Assembly (NCBI GenBank): GCA_964243295.1
Contig: CAXTEJ010000001.1
Coordinates: 62,001-126,000, forward strand
Direction of reading: 5' to 3'
Origin: CAXTEJ01 sp964243295
GTDB lineage: Bacteria; Actinomycetota; Actinomycetes; Actinomycetales; Angustibacteraceae
Length of the DNA stretch: 64,000 nucleotides
Shown here: piece after piece, positions 26,207-35,627 of the stretch
Position numbering within the stretch: the stretch's first letter is position 1
How the letters are laid out: the number at the start of each line of letters is the position of its first letter
Translations under genes and position numbers: made by a program
Notes under the pieces: generated by a model
What the model was told of the DNA's origin: nothing
Databases searched by the model: none
Seen by the model: only the letters and a program-made list of their open reading frames with translations

Positions 26207-27703
26207 ATGTCAACGACGACACCCTCGACCGCCGCAGGGGCGGGCGACAGCACCCCGGCCCCCTCGGCCAGGCGCGACCGGACGCACCTGCTCTACATCG
26301 CCGTCATCGCGGCGGTGGCCCTGGGCATCGTGGTCGGCTTCGCCGCCTCCGACTTCGCCGTGTCGCTGAAGCCGCTCGGCACCGCGTTCGTCAACCTCGT
26401 CAAGATGATGATCTCGCCGGTCATCTTCTGCACGATCGTGCTGGGCATCGGGTCGGTGCGCAAGGCCGCCAGCGTCGGCCGCGTCGGCGGGCTCGCTCTC
26501 GGCTACTTCCTCGTCATGTCGACCTTCGCCCTCGCGATCGGCCTGGTCGTCGGCAACGTGGTGCACCCCGGCTCGGGGCTCGAGCTGACCGACGCGCTCG
26601 CCGCCGAGGGCCGCAAGCAGGCCGCGAGCGGCAGCGAGTCGACGAGCGAGTTCCTGCTCGGCCTGATCCCCACGACCCTGTTCTCGCCGCTGACCGGCGA
26701 CCAGGTGCTGCAGACGCTGGTCGTCGCGCTGCTCATCGGCTTCGCGCTGCAGTCGATGGGCGCCAAGGGCGTCCCCATCCTCCGCGGCATAGGCCACCTG
26801 CAGAAGCTGGTCTTCAAGGTGCTGGCCATGATCATGTGGCTGGCGCCGATCGGCGCCTTCGGGGCCATCGCGGCGGTCGTGGGCAGCGCCGGCGGGCAGG
26901 CCCTCGTGGCACTCGCGAAGCTCATGGGCGGCTTCTACCTCACCTGCGCGCTGTTCATCCTCGTGGTGCTCGGCACGATGCTCAAGGTCACCACCGGGTT
27001 CTCGATCCTGTCGCTGCTGCGCTACCTCGGCCGCGAGTTCCTGCTCATCGTCTCGACGTCGTCGTCCGAGACCGCGCTGCCGAGGCTGATCGCGAAGATG
27101 GAGCACCTCGGTGTCTCGCGCCCCGTGGTGGGCATCACCGTGCCGACCGGCTACTCGTTCAACCTCGACGGCACCGCGATCTACCTGACCATGGCGTCGC
27201 TGTTCATCGCCGAGGCGCTGGACGACCCGCTGTCGATCGGTGAGCAGATCTCGCTGCTGGTGTTCATGATCATCGCCAGCAAGGGCGCCGCGGGCGTCAC
27301 CGGCGCGGGCCTCGCCACGCTCGCCGGCGGGCTCAGCTCGCACCGGCCCGAGCTCCTCGACGGCGTCGGTCTCATCGTCGGCATCGACCGCTTCATGAGC
27401 GAGGCCCGCGCGGTCACCAACTTCGCCGGCAACGCCGTAGCCACGCTCGTCATCGGCACCTGGGTCGACGAGGTCGACAAGGTGCAGGTCGCCCGGGTCC
27501 TCGCCGGCGACGACCCGTTCGACGAGGTCGGCTTCGCGACCGGCGACGACCACGGCGGGGCGTGGGACGACGAGCCGGGGACCGCAGGGGCGCCCCTCAC
27601 CCCACCCACGGTGGCGGGCACCGGGCCGGGCGCGGCGCTGCGCGAGGACGACGCGGTGGACGTCCGCACCCGGGCGGCAGACCCGACGTCCGGGCGGGTG
27701 TAG
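26207..27703 (+). CDS. Dicarboxylate/amino acid:cation symporter (DAACS family)
   Basis: A 498-residue secondary transporter of the glutamate/C4-dicarboxylate family. Landmarks: FVNLVKMMISPVIFCTIVLGI (helices 2-3), STSSSETALPRLI (HP1 serine-rich loop), PTGYSFNLDGTAIYLT (helix 7, the N-x-D/N-G-T-A motif), SKGAAGVTGAG (HP2) and RAVTNFAGNAVATLVI (helix 8 with the N-x-x-G-N site). Succinate, fumarate, malate, glutamate or aspartate are possible substrates. The C-terminal ~65 residues are an acidic Gly/Asp/Thr tail absent from typical members. GGAGA lies 5 bp before the ATG. Confidence 0.92.
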   Translation: MSTTTPSTAAGAGDSTPAPSARRDRTHLLYIAVIAAVALGIVVGFAASDFAVSLKPLGTAFVNLVKMMISPVIFCTIVLGIGSVRKAASVGRVGGLALGYFLVMSTFALAIGLVVGNVVHPGSGLELTDALAAEGRKQAASGSESTSEFLLGLIPTTLFSPLTGDQVLQTLVVALLIGFALQSMGAKGVPILRGIGHLQKLVFKVLAMIMWLAPIGAFGAIAAVVGSAGGQALVALAKLMGGFYLTCALFILVVLGTMLKVTTGFSILSLLRYLGREFLLIVSTSSSETALPRLIAKMEHLGVSRPVVGITVPTGYSFNLDGTAIYLTMASLFIAEALDDPLSIGEQISLLVFMIIASKGAAGVTGAGLATLAGGLSSHRPELLDGVGLIVGIDRFMSEARAVTNFAGNAVATLVIGTWVDEVDKVQVARVLAGDDPFDEVGFATGDDHGGAWDDEPGTAGAPLTPPTVAGTGPGAALREDDAVDVRTRAADPTSGRV

Positions 27704-27735
27704 CGGTGCGCACGCCGAGCAGGGACCGCGGGGCC

Positions 27736-28374
27736 TCAGACGGTGACGGTGCCGCTCGGCGTCCGGAAGGTGCACGACATCAGGCCGGGGGTGCCGCGCG
27801 GGGCGACGAAGTCGAAGCCGACCTCGGCCGAGGTGTAGTCGGCGGGAAGGCCGAGCCAGTCGGTCACCCGCTTGCGGTCGCCGGCGATCTGCAGGCTCTC
27901 GAGCACGACGGACGACGGCCCGCTGGCCGACGGGTGCAGCCCGCCGATGCCGTCCCAGAAGATCAGGAAGGGCAGCTGGGGGTCGGCGACCAGGCCCTTG
28001 ACGCCCAGCTGCCGCCAGCGCAGCTCGACACCGTCGGGGCGGTGGCGGCTGCCGATGACAGCCGCGCGGCCGAGGCGCTGCTCGTGCGGGGCCATGTCGT
28101 CGACGGACACGACCCACCCAAGCCAGCCGCCGCCGTCCTGCGAGCGCTGCCGGACGGCCTGCCCGAAGGGCGCCTTGTCGCTCGCCGGGTGGTCGAGCAC
28201 CTCGACGACCTCCACGTATCGGCCCTCCGCCAGCGGCAGGATGACGTTGCGGGTGCCGAAACGCGGGTGGATGCCGCCGTCGACGGCCTCGACGCCGATC
28301 ATCTCGGCCAGGCGCGAAGCGGTGTCGTGCAGGCCACCGCTCTCGGCGGCGTAGGACACGTGGTCGACGCGCAT
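27736..28374 (-). CDS. VOC superfamily (glyoxalase-like) protein
   Basis: A 212-residue protein starting MRVDHVSYAAESGGLHDTA, the first strand of a glyoxalase/VOC beta-alpha-beta module, with HPRFGTRNVILPLAEGRYVEVVEVLD completing it (H and E as metal ligands), and a second module from about residue 120 (WLGWVVSVDD... TPGLMSCTF). It fits the Glyoxalase_3-like group (PF13468). Reaction unknown. ATG at 28374 has no Shine-Dalgarno, so translation may be leaderless; a longer frame from 28473 is unlikely. Convergent with the symporter. Confidence 0.8.
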   Translation of the reverse strand: MRVDHVSYAAESGGLHDTASRLAEMIGVEAVDGGIHPRFGTRNVILPLAEGRYVEVVEVLDHPASDKAPFGQAVRQRSQDGGGWLGWVVSVDDMAPHEQRLGRAAVIGSRHRPDGVELRWRQLGVKGLVADPQLPFLIFWDGIGGLHPSASGPSSVVLESLQIAGDRKRVTDWLGLPADYTSAEVGFDFVAPRGTPGLMSCTFRTPSGTVTV

Positions 28375-28606
28375 GCGCAGATCGTGGCACATCGGGCGGG
28401 GGCGTGAGGGCGGCCTCCACACTGTCACCCGACCCGGGCACGCTGAGTAGCGCTTCTCCTCCATGATGACCATCGGACGTGCTGAGCGCTTGACGGCTCG
28501 GCGCAGCAGCGCTACTCCGTGTCCATCTTGATCACCAGGTAGATTGCCCGCGACCCGACCGGCCGACCGGCCGGCGGTGTGCGACCGCTCGGAGAGGGAT
28601 CACCGC

Positions 28607-30301
28607 ATGCGCGTGCTGGGCATCAACGCCGTCTTCCACGACCCCGCCGCCGCCCTCGTCGTCGACGGACGGATCATCGCCGCGGCCGAGGAGGAGCGCT
28701 TCAACCGGCGCAAGCACGGCAAGCCCAACGTGGCGTTCAGCGCGTGGGAGGTGCCCGAGCTCGCCTCAGCGTGGTGCCTGCAGCAGGCGGGCCTTCGCCC
28801 GCAGGACCTCGACGCCGTGGCCTACTCCTTCGACCCCTCGCTGTGCGCCCCCGCCGCCGAGCTCGGCCTGGACGACGTGTGGGACCACCTGCGCGTCGAC
28901 TACGCCCGCCGCGCCCCCGGGTTCCTCGCCACGGCCCTGCCCGGCCTCGACCCGTCGATCGTGCGCTTCGTCCCCCACCACGTGGCCCACGCGGCGTCCG
29001 CGGTGCTCGCCGGGCCGTACCGCACGAGCGCGTCCCTCGTGCTCGACGGCCGCGGCGAGCGCGCCTCGCACCTGTCGTCGCACTGGGTCGACGGCGTGTG
29101 CACGCCGCTGGCGGCCCAGTCGCTGCCGTCGTCGCTCGGGCTCTTCTACGAGGACCTCACCGCCCACCTGGGCTTCCACCGCTCCAGCGACGAGTACAAG
29201 GTCATGGCGCTGGCGTCGTACGGCACCCCGCGCCACCTCGCCGACTTCACCGAGCTGGTGCGCACCACCGACGACGGCGGCTTCATCACCGAGAAGATCG
29301 ACTGGTCGGCGTACGCGCCGCCGGGCACCGGCGAGCTCACCCAGGTGCACGCCGACCTGGCCGCCACGGCGCAGCAGCGTCTCGAGCAGGTGCTGCTCGA
29401 GCTCGCGACCTGGCTGCACGACCGCACCGGCGAGCGGCACCTCACGATGGCGGGCGGCACCGCCCTGAACTGCGTGGCGAACTCAGGTCTGCTGCGCGAG
29501 GGCCCGTTCGACGACATCTGGATCCAGCCCGCCGCGGGCGACGCGGGCACCGCGCTGGGTGCGGCGCTGACCGTCGCGCGCGAGGGCGGCCCGCTCGGCG
29601 ACCCGATGACGAGCGCCGCGCTCGGCCGCGGCTTCGACGACGACCAGCTCGAGCGGGCGCTGCGCACCGCGCGGGTGCCCTTCGAGCGGCCCGACGACCT
29701 CGCCGCCACGGTCGCCGACCACCTCGCCGAGAACCACGTCGTCGCCTGGTTCCAGGGCCGCGCCGAGTTCGGCCCCCGCGCCCTCGGCCACCGCTCGCTG
29801 CTCGCCCACCCCGGCCGGGCCGCGAACCTCGAGCTGCTCAACGACATCAAGGGCCGCGAGCAGTTCCGCCCGGTCGCGCCGCTGGTGCTGCTCGAGCGGG
29901 CCGCCGAAATCTTCGACGGCAAGGTGCCGAGCCCCTACATGCTGTTCGTCCACCAGGTCACCGACACCTGGCGCGAGCGGATCCCGGCCGTCGTCCACGT
30001 CGACGGGACGGCGCGCGCGCAGACCGTCGACCGGGCGCAGCAGCCGCTGCTGGCCTCGGTGCTCGACGCGTTCTGCGACCGCACCGGGCTGCCCGTCCTG
30101 GTCAACACCAGCCTCAACACCGCCGGCCGGCCCATCGTCGACTCCCCGACCGACGTCCTCGAGCTGTTCGGGTCGGCGCCGGTCGACGTCCTGGTGCTCG
30201 GCCCGTACGTCGTCCGGCGGGCCGACCTCGCGCCCCTCACCGACGCCTCGCGGGCCGGCGACGACGTCGACCTGACGGCACGGGTCGAGGTGCTCGCATG
30301 A
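28607..30301 (+). CDS. NodU/CmcH-family O-carbamoyltransferase
   Basis: A 564-residue carbamoyltransferase that would carbamoylate a sugar hydroxyl from carbamoyl phosphate via a carbamoyladenylate. N-terminal (Kae1-like) domain: MRVLGINAVFHDPAAALVVDG, EEERFNRRKH, VPHHVAHAASA (iron/metal histidines) and TMAGGTALNC; C-terminal domain: WFQGRAEFGPRALGHRSLLAHP and FRPVAP. First gene of the heptose-glycan operon, so the product is likely a carbamoylated sugar. GGAGAGG lies 9 bp before the ATG at 28607. Overlaps the next gene by ATGA. Confidence 0.92.
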   Translation: MRVLGINAVFHDPAAALVVDGRIIAAAEEERFNRRKHGKPNVAFSAWEVPELASAWCLQQAGLRPQDLDAVAYSFDPSLCAPAAELGLDDVWDHLRVDYARRAPGFLATALPGLDPSIVRFVPHHVAHAASAVLAGPYRTSASLVLDGRGERASHLSSHWVDGVCTPLAAQSLPSSLGLFYEDLTAHLGFHRSSDEYKVMALASYGTPRHLADFTELVRTTDDGGFITEKIDWSAYAPPGTGELTQVHADLAATAQQRLEQVLLELATWLHDRTGERHLTMAGGTALNCVANSGLLREGPFDDIWIQPAAGDAGTALGAALTVAREGGPLGDPMTSAALGRGFDDDQLERALRTARVPFERPDDLAATVADHLAENHVVAWFQGRAEFGPRALGHRSLLAHPGRAANLELLNDIKGREQFRPVAPLVLLERAAEIFDGKVPSPYMLFVHQVTDTWRERIPAVVHVDGTARAQTVDRAQQPLLASVLDAFCDRTGLPVLVNTSLNTAGRPIVDSPTDVLELFGSAPVDVLVLGPYVVRRADLAPLTDASRAGDDVDLTARVEVLA

Positions 30302-31794
30302 CGTCCAGCTTCAGCATCGTCATCCCGACGCTGGGGCGCCCCAGCCTGCAGGCGCTGCTCGACACGCTCGCCGCCCAGAGCGAGCCGCCGGTCGACGTCG
30401 TCGTGGTCGACGACCGGCCCCACGGCGGGCCGCCGCTCGACACCTCGGCCGTGCCCGCGGCCCGCGTGGTGCGCGGCCACGGGCTCGGCCCGGCGCACGC
30501 CCGCAACACCGGCTGGCGGCTGACCCGCGGCGACTGGGTCGTCTTCGTCGACGACGACGTGCTGCTGACCGATGGCTGGTCGCTCGACCTGGTGGCCGAC
30601 CTGGTCGCCGCCCGGCCCGACATGAGCGGCGCCTACATCGGCGGCGTCCAGGCACGGCTCGAGGTGCCGCTGCCGGCCGACCGGCGTCCGACCGACTGGG
30701 AGCGCGGCACCGCGGGGCTCGCGAGCGCCGCCTACGTGACCGCCGAGATGGCCTACCGCCGCGACGCCCTCGAGATGGTCGACGGCTTCGACGAGCGGTT
30801 CCCCCGCGCGTTCCGCGAGGACGCCGACCTCGCGCTGCGCGTCATGGCCGCCGGCTGGCAGCTCGCGCGCGGCCGTCGCCTGGTGGTGCACCCCGTGCGG
30901 CCGAGCGACCCGTGGGCGAGCCTGCGCCAGCAGCGCGGCAACGCCGACGACGCCCTCATGCTGCGGCTGCACGGGTTCGGCTGGCGCGCCCGCGCCCTCA
31001 GCTCGCGCGGCCGGCTGCCGCTGCACCTGCTCACCACCGGCGCCGCCCTCACCGCCGTGGGCGCCCTCGCCAGTCTGCGGTGGCGCGTGGCCGGTGCAGC
31101 CCTGGCCGCCTGGGCAGCCCTCACCGGTGAGTTCGCCTGGAAGCGCATCGCCCCCGGCCCGCGCACCGACGAGGAGGTGCGCGCCATGCTGCTGACCTCG
31201 CTCGCGATCCCGCCGGTCGCGGTGTGGCACCGGCTCGTCGGCACCTGGCGCACCCGCCGCGCACCCGGCTGGCGACCGCCGCTGCAGGGCGTGCTCTTCG
31301 ACCGCGACGGCACGCTCGTCGTCGACGTCCCCTACAACCACGACCCCGCCCGGGTCGAGCTCGTGCCCGGCGCCGCCGCCGCGGTCGCCCGGCTGCGGGC
31401 CGCCGGGCTGAAGGTCGGCATGGTCACGAACCAGTCGGCCGTGGCCCGCGGGCTCGCCTCGCTGCAGCAGGTGCGCGCGGTCAACGAGCGCGTCGAGCAG
31501 CTCGTCGGCCCGCTCGACACCGTGCGGGTGTGCCCGCACGGCGAGGACGACGGCTGCGAGTGCCGCAAGCCGGCGCCGGGCATGGTGCTCGACGCCGCAG
31601 CCGAGCTGGGCCTCGCGCCCTACGAGCTCGCCGTCGTGGGCGACATCGGCGCCGACGTCGAGGCGGCCCTGGCCGCCGGTGCACGAGGCGTACTCGTGCC
31701 CAACCCGGTCACGAAGGCCGCCGAGGTCTCGGGCGTGGCCGTGCGTGCCGACACCCTGGACGACGCGGTGCAGCTGCTGCTGGAGCGGCCGTGA
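30298..31794 (+). CDS. Fusion of GT2 glycosyltransferase and GmhB-type heptose-bisphosphate phosphatase
   Basis: A 498-residue two-domain protein. Residues 1-230 are a GT-A glycosyltransferase family 2 (SIVIPTLGRPSLQALLDTLAAQ cut short here; DDD at 85-87; ED at 174-175), with a hydrophobic stretch at about 245-280. Residues 330-498 are a HAD-IIIA phosphatase: D335 and D337 in VLFDRDGTL, MVTNQSAVARG, a zinc site C412, H414, C420, C422 and VVGDIGADVEAA. This zinc loop is diagnostic of GmhB, which removes the 7-phosphate of D-glycero-D-manno-heptose-1,7-bisphosphate. The fusion links precursor synthesis to transfer. ATGA and GTGA overlaps on both sides. Confidence 0.9.
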   Translation: MTSSFSIVIPTLGRPSLQALLDTLAAQSEPPVDVVVVDDRPHGGPPLDTSAVPAARVVRGHGLGPAHARNTGWRLTRGDWVVFVDDDVLLTDGWSLDLVADLVAARPDMSGAYIGGVQARLEVPLPADRRPTDWERGTAGLASAAYVTAEMAYRRDALEMVDGFDERFPRAFREDADLALRVMAAGWQLARGRRLVVHPVRPSDPWASLRQQRGNADDALMLRLHGFGWRARALSSRGRLPLHLLTTGAALTAVGALASLRWRVAGAALAAWAALTGEFAWKRIAPGPRTDEEVRAMLLTSLAIPPVAVWHRLVGTWRTRRAPGWRPPLQGVLFDRDGTLVVDVPYNHDPARVELVPGAAAAVARLRAAGLKVGMVTNQSAVARGLASLQQVRAVNERVEQLVGPLDTVRVCPHGEDDGCECRKPAPGMVLDAAAELGLAPYELAVVGDIGADVEAALAAGARGVLVPNPVTKAAEVSGVAVRADTLDDAVQLLLERP

Positions 31795-32789
31795 GCGGGC
31801 CGCGCACGCTCGTCGCCCGCCTCGACAGCGACGGCGACGTGCTGCTGGCGGGCCCGGCCGTGCGCGCCGTCGCGGCCGGCAGCAGCTCGGTCACCCTGCT
31901 GGTGTCGCCGTCCGGCGAGCAGGCGGCGCGGCTGCTGCCCGGGGTCGACGAGGTCGTCGTGTGGAGCTGCCCGTTCACCGGCTTCGTGCCCCCGCCGGTC
32001 GACGCCGACGCCACCTACGCGCTCGTCGAGCGGCTGCGCAGGCACGACGTCGCCGTCGTGCTGACGAGCTTCCACCAGAGCCCGCTGCCGCTCGCGCTGC
32101 TGCTGCGCCTCGCCGGCGTGCCCCGCATCGTCGCGAGCAGCACCGACTACCCCGGCTCGCTGCTCGACGTCCGCCACCCGCCCGGCGGGCCGCACGAGGT
32201 GCAGCGGGGGCTGTCGCTCGCCGCCGCCGCCGGCTTCCCGCTGCCCGGTTCGGACGACGACCGGCTGAGGCTGCGCGAGCTGCCCGCCGCGGCGCTCGAC
32301 GGGCCCTACGTCGTCCTGCACCCGAGCGCCTCGGTGCCCGCGCGCGCGCCCGCGCCCGAGCACGCCGCCCGGCTGGTCGAGGCGCTCACCGCCGCCGGCC
32401 ACCGCGTCGTGGTCACCGGAGGCCCGGCCGACATCGAGCTGGCCGCGCGCGTCGCCGGCAGCACCGGCACGAGCCTCGCCGGCCGGACGACGTTCGCCGA
32501 GCTCGCCGGCGTGCTGGCCGGGGCGTCGGCGCTGGTCTGCGGCAACACCGGGCCGGCGCACCTCGCCGCCGCCGTCGGCACGCCCGTGGTGAGCCTGTTC
32601 GCGCCCGTTGTGGCCGCCGAGGCCTGGGCGCCGTGGGGCGTGCCCGTCGTGCTGCTGGGCGACCAGTCCGCCGGCTGCGCCGCGAGCCGCGCCCGCACCT
32701 GCCCCCTCGCCGGCCACCCGTGCCTGACGTCCATCACACCCGAGCAGGTCGTGCGGGCGGTCGAGCAGGTCGCGCTGGTGGCGGCATGA
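31791..32789 (+). CDS. Glycosyltransferase family 9 (heptosyltransferase-like)
   Basis: A 332-residue GT-B enzyme of the ADP-heptose:glycan heptosyltransferase family. The N-terminal Rossmann half begins RTLVARLDSDGDVLLAGPAVRA; the C-terminal donor half has YVVLHPSAS, VVVTGGPADIELA and the GT9 signature ALVCGNTGPAHLAAAVGTP. ADP-heptose is the expected donor because the pathway genes are in the same operon. The GTG start overlaps the previous stop. One of two GT9 genes here. Confidence 0.9.
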   Translation: MSGPRTLVARLDSDGDVLLAGPAVRAVAAGSSSVTLLVSPSGEQAARLLPGVDEVVVWSCPFTGFVPPPVDADATYALVERLRRHDVAVVLTSFHQSPLPLALLLRLAGVPRIVASSTDYPGSLLDVRHPPGGPHEVQRGLSLAAAAGFPLPGSDDDRLRLRELPAAALDGPYVVLHPSASVPARAPAPEHAARLVEALTAAGHRVVVTGGPADIELAARVAGSTGTSLAGRTTFAELAGVLAGASALVCGNTGPAHLAAAVGTPVVSLFAPVVAAEAWAPWGVPVVLLGDQSAGCAASRARTCPLAGHPCLTSITPEQVVRAVEQVALVAA

Positions 32790-33748
32790 GGATCCTGCTG
32801 TGGCACGTCCACGGGTCGTGGACCACCGCGTTCGTGCAGGGGCGCCACGACTACCTGGTGCCCGTCGTCCCGGGCCGCGGGCCGGAGGGGCTGGGCCGGG
32901 CCCGCACCTGGGACTGGCCCGCCACGACCGTCGAGGTCATGCCCGAGCAGCTGGCCGACGGCAGCGCCGCGCCCGACCTGGTGGTGCTGCAGCGACCCGA
33001 GGACGCACCGCTGCTGCAGCGCTGGACCGGCCTGGTCGCCGGCCGCGACCTGCCGGCGGTGTACGTCGAGCACAACACCCCCCGCGGCGACGTCGACGAC
33101 TGGCACCACCCGCTGGCCGAGCAGACCCGCATCACGATCGCCCACGTCACGCACTTCAACGCCGCCATGTGGGACACCGGGAAGGCACCCACCCGCGTCG
33201 TCGAGCACGGCGTCCTCGACCACGGCGCGCTGTGGACAGGCGAGCAGCCGCGGCTGTCGATGAGCGTCAACGAGCCGGTGCGCCGGTGGCGGGTGGCGGG
33301 CATGGACCTCGCCGCCCGGGTCACGGCGTCCGTGCCGGTCGACGTCTTCGGCATGGGCACCGAGGCGCTCGTGGCGCGCGAGCCGGCCTTCGCGGGCGGA
33401 CGCCACGCCGACCTGCGCCAGGACGAGCTGCACGCGGCGATGGCCACCCGCCGGGCCTACCTGCACGCCTACCGCTGGACCAGCCTCGGCCTGTCGGTGC
33501 TCGAGGCCATGACGCTCGGCTCGCCGGTGCTCGTGCTCGCCGCGACCGCGGCCCCCGAGGCGGTTCCGCCCGGCACCGGCGTCGTGTCGAGCGACGTCGA
33601 CGAGCTCGCCGCCGCCGCCCGCCGGCTCGTGGCCGACCCCGACGAGGCCGCCGCGCTCGGCGCCGCCGGGCGCAAGCACGCCCTCACCCACTTCGGCCTC
33701 GAGCGGTTCCTGTCCGACTGGGACCAGCTGCTCGCCGAGGTGGCGTGA
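32786..33748 (+). CDS. Glycosyltransferase, GT4-like
   Basis: A 320-residue protein starting MRILLWHVHGSWTTAFVQG. The C-terminal half has a glycosyltransferase family 1/4 pattern: RAYLHAYRWTSLGLSVLEAM followed by GSPVLVLAATAAPEAVP, the E-x(n)-E-like donor site, and VDELAAAARRLVADPDEA. The N-terminal half is shorter than in typical GT4 enzymes. Acceptor and donor unknown. ATGA overlap before, TGATG after. Confidence 0.85.
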   Translation: MRILLWHVHGSWTTAFVQGRHDYLVPVVPGRGPEGLGRARTWDWPATTVEVMPEQLADGSAAPDLVVLQRPEDAPLLQRWTGLVAGRDLPAVYVEHNTPRGDVDDWHHPLAEQTRITIAHVTHFNAAMWDTGKAPTRVVEHGVLDHGALWTGEQPRLSMSVNEPVRRWRVAGMDLAARVTASVPVDVFGMGTEALVAREPAFAGGRHADLRQDELHAAMATRRAYLHAYRWTSLGLSVLEAMTLGSPVLVLAATAAPEAVPPGTGVVSSDVDELAAAARRLVADPDEAAALGAAGRKHALTHFGLERFLSDWDQLLAEVA

Positions 33749-35010
33749 TGCGCATCGCGATGGTCAGCGAGCACGCCAGCCCCCTCGCCGTGCTGGGCGG
33801 CGTGCTCGGCGGTCAGGACGCCGGCGGCCAGAACGTGCACGTCGCCGCGGTGTCGCGGGCGCTCGCGCGCCGCGGCCACGAGGTCGTCGTCTACACCCGC
33901 CGCGACGACCCCGAGCTGCCGCCGAGCCGGCTGCTGGGCGACGGCGTCGAGGTCGTCCACCTGGACGCCGGCCCCCCCGTCGTCGTGCCCAAGGACGACC
34001 TGCTGCCCCACGTGCCCGCCATGGCCGAGGCCATCGCCGCCGACTGGGCACGGCGGGGCGTGCCCGACGTCGTCCACGCCCACTTCTGGATGTCGGGCCT
34101 CGCCACCGTGCTCGCCGTGCGCGGGCTGCCCTGCCCGCCGCGCACGGCCGTCACCTTCCACGCCCTCGGCGCGGTCAAGGCCCGCCACCAGGGGCCCCTC
34201 GACACCAGTCCGCCCGAGCGGCTCGGGGTCGAGCGGGCGCTGCTGCACGAGGTCGACGGCGTGGTCGCCACCTGCGGCGACGAGGTCGCCGAGCTGCTCG
34301 CCCAGGGCGCCGACGCGCGGCGGCTGCACGTCGTCCCGTGCGGCGTCGACCTCGCCACGTTCTGCCAGGACGGTCCCCGTGACACGCCGTGGTCGGCCGG
34401 CGTCGCCAGGCTCCTGACGCTCGGCAGGCTGGTCGAGCGCAAGGGGGTCGACACCGCGATCACCGCGCTGGCCGACGTCCAGGACGCCGAGCTGGTGGTC
34501 GCCGGCGGCGGCCCCGACCCGGCCACCGACCCCGACGTGGCGCGGCTGCGCGCGGCCGCCGCCGAGGCCGGCGTGCTCGACCGCGTGCGCTTCGTCGGGC
34601 ACGTCGACCCGGACGGTGCCGCGGCACTCATGCGCGCGGCCGACCTGGTGCTCGCCGTCCCGTGGTACGAGCCGTTCGGCATCGTCCCGCTCGAGGCGAT
34701 GGCCTGCGGCACACCCGTCGTCGCCGCCGCGGTCGGCGGCATGCTCGACACCGTCGTCGACGGCGTGACCGGCGCCCACGTGCCGCCGCACGACCCCAAG
34801 GCCCTGGCCACAGCGGTCACCGCCCTGCTCGCCGACCCCGCCGAGCTGCAGCGCCGCGGCCAGGTGGCGGCCCGCCGGGTGGCCGCCACCTACGGCTGGG
34901 ACCGGGTGGCCGCCGAGACCGAGTCGGTCTACGCCGCGCTGAGCCCGGCCGTGATCTCGATGCCTGCGGCAGCACCCCTGATCGTCCCCCGTCACGAGGA
35001 GGCCCGATGA
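33748..35010 (+). CDS. Glycosyltransferase family 4 (MshA/sucrose-synthase-like)
   Basis: A 420-residue GT-B glycosyltransferase. MRIAMVSEHASPLAVLGG, GGQDAGGQNVHVAAVSRALA (acceptor loop), VVHAHFWMSG and TFHALGAVK are characteristic of GT4 members near MshA and sucrose-phosphate synthase; the donor site is VPWYEPFGIVPLEAMACGTPVV (E-x7-E, quoted here in two parts: VPWYEPFG and PLEAMACG). Nucleotide-sugar donor undetermined. TGATG overlap with the previous gene; GAGGAGG within its 3' end serves gmhA. Confidence 0.9.
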   Translation: MRIAMVSEHASPLAVLGGVLGGQDAGGQNVHVAAVSRALARRGHEVVVYTRRDDPELPPSRLLGDGVEVVHLDAGPPVVVPKDDLLPHVPAMAEAIAADWARRGVPDVVHAHFWMSGLATVLAVRGLPCPPRTAVTFHALGAVKARHQGPLDTSPPERLGVERALLHEVDGVVATCGDEVAELLAQGADARRLHVVPCGVDLATFCQDGPRDTPWSAGVARLLTLGRLVERKGVDTAITALADVQDAELVVAGGGPDPATDPDVARLRAAAAEAGVLDRVRFVGHVDPDGAAALMRAADLVLAVPWYEPFGIVPLEAMACGTPVVAAAVGGMLDTVVDGVTGAHVPPHDPKALATAVTALLADPAELQRRGQVAARRVAATYGWDRVAAETESVYAALSPAVISMPAAAPLIVPRHEEAR

Positions 35011-35627
35011 AGCCGTTCGGAACCTTGAGCGAGCACCTCGCCGAGCTCGGCCCGGTGCTCACCGCGCTCGCCGCCGAGGCCGACGAGATCGAGGAGTGGG
35101 GACGTCGGCTCGCGGGCTGCCTGGACGGCGGACGGCTGCTCGTGGCCGGCAACGGGGGCAGCGCCGCCGAGGCGCAGCACCTGACCGCCGAGCTCGTCGG
35201 GCGCTTCGAGGGCGAGCGCCGGCCGCTGTCGGCGCTCGCGCTGCACGGCGACACCTCGACCGTGACCGCCGTGGGCAACGACTACGGCAACGCCGAGATC
35301 TTCGCCCGGCAGGTGGAGGCCCACGGCCGGCCCGGCGACGTGCTGCTGCTGCTCAGCACCAGCGGCCGCAGCCCCAACGTGCTGCGCGCCGCCGAGCGCG
35401 CCCACGACTGCGGGCTGGGGGTGTGGGCGCTGACCGGTGCCACCCCCAACCCGCTGGCTGCCGTCGCCGACCGCGTGGTCGCGATCGAGTCGGCCTCGAC
35501 GTCCGCGGTGCAGGAAGCTCACCTCGTGGTGGTGCACGCGCTGTGCGCGGCGGTCGAGCGCCACCTGGTCGACGTCGGCTCGGTCGACCTGCGCGAGGTG
35601 CCCGTCGCGACCGGGTCGACGGCGTGA
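35007..35627 (+). CDS. gmhA: Sedoheptulose-7-phosphate isomerase (phosphoheptose isomerase)
   Basis: A 206-residue SIS-domain isomerase for the first step of heptose synthesis (sedoheptulose 7-phosphate to D-glycero-D-manno-heptose 7-phosphate). VAGNGGSAAEAQHLTAELVG carries H58 and E62; LLSTSGRSPNVLRA is the sugar-phosphate loop; SAVQEAHLVVVHALC carries Q169 and H177. The spacing of these zinc/catalytic residues (4 and 8) equals that in E. coli GmhA (H61/E65, Q172/H180), which separates it from other SIS proteins. AGGAGG lies 5 bp upstream. Confidence 0.93.
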   Translation: MKPFGTLSEHLAELGPVLTALAAEADEIEEWGRRLAGCLDGGRLLVAGNGGSAAEAQHLTAELVGRFEGERRPLSALALHGDTSTVTAVGNDYGNAEIFARQVEAHGRPGDVLLLLSTSGRSPNVLRAAERAHDCGLGVWALTGATPNPLAAVADRVVAIESASTSAVQEAHLVVVHALCAAVERHLVDVGSVDLREVPVATGSTA

